A stretch of 35,249 nucleotides of DNA, from the IMG/VR virus record IMGVR_UViG_3300013004_000098, positions 1-35,249 of that record; one strand, 5' to 3'. A program made the translations under genes and the position numbers. How positions within the stretch are numbered: position 1 is the first letter of the stretch; each line of letters starts with the position of its first letter. Shown here piece by piece: positions 30,594 through 35,249 of this stretch. This DNA is from a virus. Below the pieces are notes generated by a model that worked only from the letters and a program-made list of their open reading frames with translations, was not told the DNA's origin and did not search any database.

Positions 30594-30601
30594 TATATTT
30601 G
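30594..30601 (+). promoter_or_regulatory. Promoter -7 box (TATATTTG) of the large RNA
   Basis: TATATTTG is preceded by TCGCGAAACTATTT and the T-rich TTTTTATTTG. A TATATAA follows at 30605-30611, so the RNA may have two promoters. Confidence 0.65.
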
Positions 30602-30611
30602 CGATATATAA

Positions 30612-31029
30612 CAACCAAAGATCTTTAAAATATTGGTGATTTGATTTCGAAGCGGCAGATTTGGATACTTCAAACTATACAAATAAGCAACGGATTGGGC
30701 TTCAATGTCCAATCTAAAAAAAGAGAGATTCCCTCCCACCGGGTAATACTCACCCAGACGCTAGGCGACTGGAGCAATTGAACGGGTATTTCCAGTAGAA
30801 ACTGGGGTGTCAGAGACCAGAAGGCTGGAGATTCGCTTCCTTAAGGAGCAACCCCAAACTGGGTATTCTCGAAACAAAAAACCAAATTTAAAAATACTAT
30901 CCGACGCGGGATAGGGAGTTACTTCAAACTGGAAAACGAAAAAACACTCCCTCTCAATATTCTCGGTAAGTTTCTTTATACTAGACAATGTATTATGGAG
31001 GCCTATCGAGAACCGATAAGGCCTTTTTT
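30612..31029 (+). ncRNA. Large structured noncoding RNA upstream of Ro60, candidate Y-like RNA
   Basis: The ~420-nt gap between thioredoxin and the Ro60 gene has no supported gene. Visible stems: GATTGGG/TCCAATC (30693-30714), GGGT/ACCC (30741-30755), CCAG/CTGG (30792-30805), GGGGT/ACCCC (30804-30855) enclosing CCAG/CTGG (30817-30828) and a GGAGC hairpin (30835-30849), CTATCC/GGATAG (30897-30914) and GGGAGT/ACTCCC (30914-30951). Adjacent stems share a few bases, so not all can coexist. TACTTCAAACT occurs at 30666 and 30920, and TATTCTCG at 30864 and 30958. Promoter-like boxes precede and a terminator ends it. Ro proteins bind Y RNAs, so this is a candidate partner, but it is longer than known bacterial Y RNAs. 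Confidence 0.7.
31000..31029 (+). terminator. Intrinsic terminator of the large RNA
   Basis: GGCCTATCG pairs with CGATA-A-GGCC (one bulged A) around AGAAC, followed by six T. It stands 28 nt before the Ro60 start codon. Confidence 0.9.
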
Positions 31030-31057
31030 GTTTTATAACCATAACAAAATATCAATT

Positions 31058-32698
31058 ATGTCTAGATTATCAGAATATTCAGTAAAAGAAACATCAACTA
31101 TAAGAAAGCACGAAGATGCTGTAGTTGAAAATTTTATGGGTGGCAATTCTTACACCCTTAGTCCATTACAAGCTCTTAAAATTGTAGCTGCTAGCTCTAT
31201 CTTTGGAGAGCCTCAATACTATAGAGATGGTTTAAATACTTCTAAGACGATAAGCAACCATTCTACAATTTTAGAATATTCCATTCTCAAGGATTTATTT
31301 AAAGACAATACCACCGCTGTAGATGTGTTTACGAGCGCAATTGATCGTGCCTTAGATTATGACTTCAAAGGAACTTTAGACTTAGCTACGGAGCTAAGAA
31401 CGGTGTTTTACATGAGGTTAAATCCTTCTGTTATTTTTGTTCGCGCTTCTATGCACTCAGGAAGGGCAGAGTTCAATGAAAAACATCCAGGTTATATGAA
31501 AAACGTGGGAAAATCAATCGCTTCTCGCCCTGATGATCTAACCAACCAGTTCGATTATTTCATGTTTTTGAACAAGTCTAAAAACAAGTTAAGTTCTTTG
31601 ATCAAAAGAACATGGGCTGAAAAATTGCAGGAATATTCCAGGTATCAATTAAACAAATACAAAGGGAAAAAACTAATTGATCTGGTTAGAATTTCTCATG
31701 CTTTTAGTCAGGATATTGACGAGCTAATGAAGACCGGAACATTAAAGGTAGAGGAAAGTGAAAGAACTTGGGAGAATTTAAAATCTGAGGGAAAGACCTG
31801 GACTGAAATTTTAGAAAAAATTGAAATTCCACACATGGCTCTTTTAAGAAATCTGAGAGGAATTTTCACTGAGATCAATGATGCAGAGGTCGCTAAAAAT
31901 GTATCAGAGAAACTTAAGTCCGGGGTATTAAACGGGAAGCAATTTCCTTTTAGATACTGGTCTGCTTATAAAGCTATTGGGAAAGAGAACGAGGTTAACC
32001 ATAAAGGAATTCTAATGGATGCTCTGGAGGAGTGTATGGATATTGCAGTTGATAATATGCCAAAGCTAAAAGGTAAAACTATTTCTCTTTCTGATAATTC
32101 AGGTTCTGCCTGGGGTTCATGTAACTCTGAATATGGATCTGTTTATGTAGCTGAGATCGCAAACCTATCTTCTTTGATAACAGGTAAGAATTCAGAGGAA
32201 GGAGAGATAGGATTATTTGGGGATCGCTTAATTGTTGAGCCGGTTTCTAAAAGAGACGGACTTCTTTCTCAGCTTAATAAGGTTAATAATATTGAAAAGG
32301 AAGAAGGAAGGATCGGAGGAGGCACGGAAAATGGAATTTGGTTATTCTTTGATGATGCTATCAGAAATAAAAAACATTACGATAATATTTTTATCTATTC
32401 TGATATGCAAGCTGGCCATGGCGGATTATATGGAATAAGATCGGAAGACTATAAGGATTTTATCCACGGCGGAGGTGGATTTGGAAGACATATTGATGTA
32501 TTAGCTCTCGTTACAAAATACCGCAAGGATGTAAATTCAAAAGTTAATGTTTTCAGCGTTCAGGTTGCAGGATATAATAACAGTGTACTTCCCGAAAATT
32601 TATACAGGGGAGCAATTCTAGCAGGATGGACAGGCAAAGAACCAATTTTTGCTAAAGCTATTATCGATACTTGGGATCAGATAGAATCTAATCAATAA
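31058..32698 (+). CDS. Ro60/TROVE-domain RNA-binding protein
   Basis: The start is at MSRLSEYSVKETST; an upstream in-frame ATG at 30995 falls in the terminator and is rejected. The 546-residue product has the Ro layout: an N-terminal alpha-helical HEAT-like ring (TROVE, about 15-335, for example YTLSPLQALKIVAASSIFGE and GTLDLATELRTVFYMRLNPS) and a von Willebrand A-like domain with a complete MIDAS motif, DNSGS at 346-350, a Thr in GGGTENG and the acidic YSDMQAG. Ro60 binds Y RNAs and misfolded RNAs in its ring. The large RNA just upstream makes a two-part RNP likely. The transcript ends at a UUCG terminator. Confidence 0.92.
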   Translation: MSRLSEYSVKETSTIRKHEDAVVENFMGGNSYTLSPLQALKIVAASSIFGEPQYYRDGLNTSKTISNHSTILEYSILKDLFKDNTTAVDVFTSAIDRALDYDFKGTLDLATELRTVFYMRLNPSVIFVRASMHSGRAEFNEKHPGYMKNVGKSIASRPDDLTNQFDYFMFLNKSKNKLSSLIKRTWAEKLQEYSRYQLNKYKGKKLIDLVRISHAFSQDIDELMKTGTLKVEESERTWENLKSEGKTWTEILEKIEIPHMALLRNLRGIFTEINDAEVAKNVSEKLKSGVLNGKQFPFRYWSAYKAIGKENEVNHKGILMDALEECMDIAVDNMPKLKGKTISLSDNSGSAWGSCNSEYGSVYVAEIANLSSLITGKNSEEGEIGLFGDRLIVEPVSKRDGLLSQLNKVNNIEKEEGRIGGGTENGIWLFFDDAIRNKKHYDNIFIYSDMQAGHGGLYGIRSEDYKDFIHGGGGFGRHIDVLALVTKYRKDVNSKVNVFSVQVAGYNNSVLPENLYRGAILAGWTGKEPIFAKAIIDTWDQIESNQ

Positions 32699-32702
32699 AT
32701 TT

Positions 32703-32726
32703 AAAAGGATCTTCGGATCCTTTTTT
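32703..32726 (+). terminator. Intrinsic terminator with TTCG tetraloop after Ro60
   Basis: AAAAGGATC-TTCG-GATCCTTTTTT is a perfect stem with a stable tetraloop and T-tract directly after the stop. Confidence 0.93.
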
Positions 32727-32732
32727 ATTGGA

Positions 32733-32739
32733 TATATAA
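32733..32739 (+). promoter_or_regulatory. TATATAA start-proximal element
   Basis: TATATAA lies 3 nt before the ATG at 32743. Confidence 0.5.
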
Positions 32740-32742
32740 AGT

Positions 32743-33381
32743 ATGAAAGTTATAGATCACTTTGGGCTTATTGAAAGACTTAACGTTTCCTTTTCTGAAT
32801 TTAAAGATCCCAGGGATGGGCAGATCTATCAAACAGTGAAGATAGCAGGAGTAGAATGGTTCAGAGACAATCTCAATTTTGATGACACCGAAGAGTTTGG
32901 AAACGTAGCACTTTTGCAAGATGTATTTTCTGTTGAAATGCCTTCAGTCAAAGTTCCTGATAGTGATACCTGCGGTAGACTATATTCTTTCTCCGCAGCT
33001 CAGGAAGCTTGTCCAGAGGGATGGGAAATACCTAAAAGGGAAGATTTTATAGAATTATACAAAAAGATCGCACAAAAAGATCCTTTTAATTGGAAAGATC
33101 CGGAAAGAGCTATGTTCTTTTATACCTTTTATGGAAAAAATTCCATTATGGGGGTAAAAGATTGCGGATATTACGACAATCTTGATTACACGACAAAAGA
33201 AGTGGCTAAAAGAGAAAAAAAATTTACAAATAAACCTGGATGGGGCCACATTTTCACAAGCACCTCAGGATCATTGATCAACGGAGGATCTGTTTTTGTT
33301 TATAGATCAGATTATAAACACGGGGTTGAAGACGTAAGATATGGATTTTATCCGGTTAGACCGATTAGAAAAAATATATAA
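32743..33381 (+). CDS. FISUMP-domain protein
   Basis: The 212-residue product contains DPRDGQIYQTVKIAGVEWFR, then LYSFSAAQEACPEGWEIPKR and a C-terminal HIFTSTSGSLINGG with VRYGFYPVRPIRK. These are the signatures of the Fibrobacter succinogenes major paralogous domain, a beta-rich C-type-lectin-like fold common in Bacteroidota. No signal peptide is seen, so a virion or adhesive role is more likely than secretion. The first residues (MKVIDHFGLIERLN) weakly resemble the targeting-like motif. Confidence 0.8.
   Translation: MKVIDHFGLIERLNVSFSEFKDPRDGQIYQTVKIAGVEWFRDNLNFDDTEEFGNVALLQDVFSVEMPSVKVPDSDTCGRLYSFSAAQEACPEGWEIPKREDFIELYKKIAQKDPFNWKDPERAMFFYTFYGKNSIMGVKDCGYYDNLDYTTKEVAKREKKFTNKPGWGHIFTSTSGSLINGGSVFVYRSDYKHGVEDVRYGFYPVRPIRKNI
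33375..33381 (+). promoter_or_regulatory. TATATAA start-proximal element
   Basis: TATATAA lies 3 nt before the ATG at 33385 and supplies the upstream stop. Confidence 0.5.
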
Positions 33382-33384
33382 GAC

Positions 33385-33633
33385 ATGGAAATAAAAAGAT
33401 TTTACGATTTCTTAAATGAAATGAGAAAAGGATACGGAGAGGATTTTTCCCTAAGAGATGTTAAAAAAGGAGAAATCGTTGCATTTAGAGGCACAAGATA
33501 CTTTGTTATAGATTCTAACGAGGTTATCCTAGAACTCTCTAAAGACAAAGGTGCAAGTCCAGGCGACAGAAAAAATATACTTGCAAATAGAAGTATGTTC
33601 AGAGAATACGGAGCCATTCCTGATCAAAATTGA
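33385..33633 (+). CDS. Small protein with capsid-targeting-like N terminus (82 aa)
   Basis: The product begins MEIKRFYDFLNEMRKGYGED, fitting the recurrent motif with Glu12 as a possible cleavage point. A short beta-rich body follows (GEIVAFRGTRYFVIDSNEVI) and a basic, Asn-rich end. No other motif is recognised. Confidence 0.65.
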   Translation: MEIKRFYDFLNEMRKGYGEDFSLRDVKKGEIVAFRGTRYFVIDSNEVILELSKDKGASPGDRKNILANRSMFREYGAIPDQN

Positions 33634-33640
33634 TATATAA
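33634..33640 (+). promoter_or_regulatory. TATATAA promoter-like element
   Basis: TATATAA stands 17 nt before the ATG at 33658, a spacing that would give a short mRNA leader if it is a -10 box. Confidence 0.5.
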
Positions 33641-33657
33641 AACATAAAACTATAACA

Positions 33658-33990
33658 ATGAAGCACCTTAAAACATTCGATTTAATAAACGAAGAATTTG
33701 ATACACCAACAGAGCAAGAGATTTATGCAGAGACATGGAATCCTTCAGAGGTTGCAGAAGCAGATTATGATCTGATCTGGACTAATGCAGAGGGCGAAAC
33801 CGTTTCAGCTTCATTTGCTGCTTCCCCTGGTCCCATCATGAATGATGCCGGTGGTAGCGCAACCTCAACATTTGACAGCGTGCAAGGAACATCCACCGAC
33901 GGAAAAGATTATGTGGCAGAGGCAGTTTATGAAGAGACAAAAGAAGAAGGAAAATATGCTATTGTTTCTTTTATCATTCATTCCGTTTAA
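33658..33990 (+). CDS. Small protein with capsid-targeting-like N terminus (110 aa)
   Basis: The product begins MKHLKTFDLINEEFDTPTEQ, the closest match here to the T4-type peptide, with Glu12/Glu13 as likely processing positions. The body has SASFAASPGPIMNDAGGSAT and a final two-strand segment (KDYVAEAVYEETKEEGKY; AIVSFIIHSV). It is acidic and has no cysteine. A terminator follows directly. Confidence 0.68.
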   Translation: MKHLKTFDLINEEFDTPTEQEIYAETWNPSEVAEADYDLIWTNAEGETVSASFAASPGPIMNDAGGSATSTFDSVQGTSTDGKDYVAEAVYEETKEEGKYAIVSFIIHSV

Positions 33991-34010
33991 TTAATTTAAA
34001 AAGAAAAATA

Positions 34011-34042
34011 AAAGGTTGTTTTCGAAAAAAACAGCCTTTTTT
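34011..34042 (+). terminator. Intrinsic terminator
   Basis: AAAGGTTGTTTT pairs with AAAACAGCCTTT over 12 bp with one G-T wobble, followed by T's. Confidence 0.88.
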
Positions 34043-34147
34043 AGTGGAAACATTGGAAGGTTATTTGGATATAATCTCTGGTTTTAAGTATCAAAAATAG
34101 TTGTTTTTTATTTAGATACATACTAGCAATATAAGAGTAAATAGTAA

Positions 34148-34474
34148 ATGGCACTGGTAATCTACACTAAATTAAAAGAGCTACAAATACAGGAAAAAGA
34201 AATCTACGAATTTGGAAATTGGCTAAGAAGTTTTACTAACGAAACCACATGGGAGGAAGATGACGAGTATATGGGAGATTATGAGGAGGATTCCGAAGCA
34301 CCTACAAATCAAGACGGAGATATTATGGAATATCCCTGGGATGATTTCTGTTACGTGATTATTCCTGATAATTTAGATGAATTAGAGGAAGCTAAGGAGG
34401 TTGCAGAAACCCTTGGTGTATATTCAAGATTTGATGTTTATGATCTAAATAGAGTATTTCTGGTGGTCAAATAA
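34148..34474 (+). CDS. Acidic protein (108 aa)
   Basis: The product begins MALVIYTKLKELQIQEKEIY and has a very acidic middle (EEDDEYMGDYEEDSEAPTNQ) and a C-terminal FDVYDLNRVFLVVK strand pair. No domain is recognised. The acidity suggests DNA mimicry or protein binding, but nothing specific supports that. Confidence 0.6.
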   Translation: MALVIYTKLKELQIQEKEIYEFGNWLRSFTNETTWEEDDEYMGDYEEDSEAPTNQDGDIMEYPWDDFCYVIIPDNLDELEEAKEVAETLGVYSRFDVYDLNRVFLVVK

Positions 34475-34495
34475 AAACCACCCAAATACTTTAGA

Positions 34496-34502
34496 TATAT
34501 AA
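34496..34502 (+). promoter_or_regulatory. TATATAA promoter-like element
   Basis: TATATAA is followed by an A-rich 15-nt leader before the ATG at 34518. Confidence 0.5.
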
Positions 34503-34517
34503 AAAAAAAGAACAAAA

Positions 34518-35069
34518 ATGGCTTTACAAATAAACCAGGAGATAGAAACACTCAACAAAGGGATCGTTCCTACCCCATACCTAAGAATAGAGTCCTATAG
34601 GATTGATAAGCCTCTGGGATACATGATCGTCCAGGTTGCTTTGTTCTCAAGTAAAGCTGATGCTGACACAAACAAATTTGTTTATTCGGAGGATATCACA
34701 GAGCCGTTGGGCAGAACAGGTCAAACCGGACCTATTGCCGTTTCTATCGGTTATAATGACGAGAGTATAAATTATCCAGTTTTGCTTGAATTTCCCCTTA
34801 TCGTAACTGAAGAAGTTTCTGAAGATATCTACGAAACTCAAGAGATCACGAACACCATAACATATAATGATTTTGACGAGAATGGAGATATAGTAGAAAA
34901 AACTAGGGAAGAAACAACAACTCAAAGAGTTAAAACCGGAACTAGAACTGTTACTAAATCCCGAATAGATCTGTCTGTTATAGACGGTGATCCCTATGGA
35001 TGGGCATATACAAAGACTAAAATAGCTTACGAGCAAATTTTTGGAGAGGGTAATCTAACTGATTGTTAA
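34518..35069 (+). CDS. Probable virion structural protein (183 aa)
   Basis: The product starts MALQINQEIETLNKGIVPTP and is beta-rich (LRIESYRIDKPLGYMIVQVA; TNKFVYSEDITEPLGRTGQT), with a Thr/Glu-rich segment (EITNTITYNDFDENGDIVEK) and a final helix. It resembles small phage tail or baseplate components in texture only. The next gene starts three bases after its stop and runs off the window, which suggests a structural operon begins here. Confidence 0.6.
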   Translation: MALQINQEIETLNKGIVPTPYLRIESYRIDKPLGYMIVQVALFSSKADADTNKFVYSEDITEPLGRTGQTGPIAVSIGYNDESINYPVLLEFPLIVTEEVSEDIYETQEITNTITYNDFDENGDIVEKTREETTTQRVKTGTRTVTKSRIDLSVIDGDPYGWAYTKTKIAYEQIFGEGNLTDC

Positions 35070-35072
35070 TTT

Positions 35073-35249
35073 ATGAGTTCAGTTCAAATAGGTAGTAGTA
35101 ATATTAACATGGGTAACCAAGGGGGATTGGCTGGTACCGGTCAATTATCCAATCTTTGGGGTGGAACCTCCAATGTGAGTCTAAACAACATTTGGACAGC
35201 TAAGGTATATGCTAGAAAATCAGGGCAGTCCAATTTTGGTTATTTTTCC
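35073..35249 (+). CDS. Start of a probable phage structural protein, cut by the window edge
   Basis: The frame begins MSSVQIGSSNINMGNQGGLA and stays open to the last base (59 codons). It is glycine-, serine- and asparagine-rich (GTGQLSNLWGGTSNVSLNN) and then WTAKVYARKSGQSNFGYFS. The composition is like a tail or fibre protein N terminus. The gene is incomplete here, so the call is tentative. Confidence 0.5.
   Translation, partial: MSSVQIGSSNINMGNQGGLAGTGQLSNLWGGTSNVSLNNIWTAKVYARKSGQSNFGYFS

Noticed and set aside
30640-30870. A possible tRNA or tRNA-like gene inside the large RNA
   Set aside because: GGAGATTCGCTTCC looks a little like a T-arm, but no complete cloverleaf with acceptor, D, anticodon and T arms can be drawn.
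30612-31029. Group I or group II intron in the gap before Ro60
   Set aside because: The region lies between complete genes, not within a split one, and ends in an intrinsic terminator. I could not find the conserved intron core.
30761-31042. Minus-strand reading frame in the large RNA region
   Set aside because: It crosses the terminator and many stems and has no start context or protein-like texture.
30995-31057. N-terminal extension of Ro60 from the ATG at 30995
   Set aside because: It would translate through the terminator hairpin. The ATG at 31058 begins a normal TROVE N terminus.

Overview
The window looks like part of a large, AT-rich, T4-like (myovirus-type) phage genome that infects a member of the Bacteroidota, probably a flavobacterium-like host. 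Four things suggest this. Genes are short, tightly packed and overlapping, nearly all on the plus strand. Several T4-style accessory genes are present: a Pnk-like kinase, thioredoxin, a deoxynucleotidase, a 2OG-Fe(II) oxygenase and HNH/NUMOD-type proteins. Recurrent N-terminal peptides resemble T4 capsid-targeting sequences. Several elements are Bacteroidota-specific: a bS21 ribosomal protein, a TAnnTTTG promoter box, almost no Shine-Dalgarno sequences, FISUMP and T9SS-like folds, and Bacteroidota-style signal peptides and lipoproteins. No portal, terminase, capsid or polymerase gene is in the window, so the phage assignment rests on context.

Layout. 0-8.6 kb: small phage genes, a NodU/TobZ-type carbamoyltransferase with an overlapping unknown partner, a phage bS21, a zinc-ribbon protein, a leucine-rich-repeat-like protein, an HExxH protein and a P-loop kinase. 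8.6-18.5 kb: an export module. A structured leader RNA precedes a CsgG-like secreted protein, two large exported proteins with dockerin/cohesin-like parts (one with a C-type lectin domain), two lipoproteins and an Ala/Ser- and Lys/Glu-rich protein with a beta-barrel-like C terminus. A second copy of the leader RNA then precedes four small membrane proteins (holin/lysis candidates), a second CsgG-like protein and another lipoprotein. 18.6-25 kb: 2OG oxygenase, small DNA-binding and nuclease-like proteins, tandem paralogues, a second HExxH protein and a Myb/SANT-like protein. 25-30.5 kb: KdsB-like CMP-sugar synthetase, deoxynucleotidase, proteins with capsid-targeting-like N termini, a putative PD-(D/E)XK nuclease overlapping a GT2 glycosyltransferase, and thioredoxin. 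30.5-32.7 kb: a structured ~420-nt noncoding RNA with its own promoter-like boxes and intrinsic terminator, followed by a Ro60/TROVE protein. 32.7 kb to the end: a FISUMP protein, two more capsid-targeting-like proteins and the start of a probable structural-gene cluster that runs off the window.

The points of most interest are: (1) the Ro60 protein with an adjacent large RNA, a candidate phage RNP; (2) two homologous structured leader RNAs heading the two halves of the export module; (3) the phage bS21 together with a recurrent TATATAA-N3-5-ATG initiation context lacking Shine-Dalgarno sequences, which suggests control of host ribosome specificity; (4) a family of at least seven proteins sharing a short N-terminal motif that may direct them into the capsid; (5) the exported adhesive surface module itself. 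All functional calls come from reading translated sequence by eye; no database search was run.
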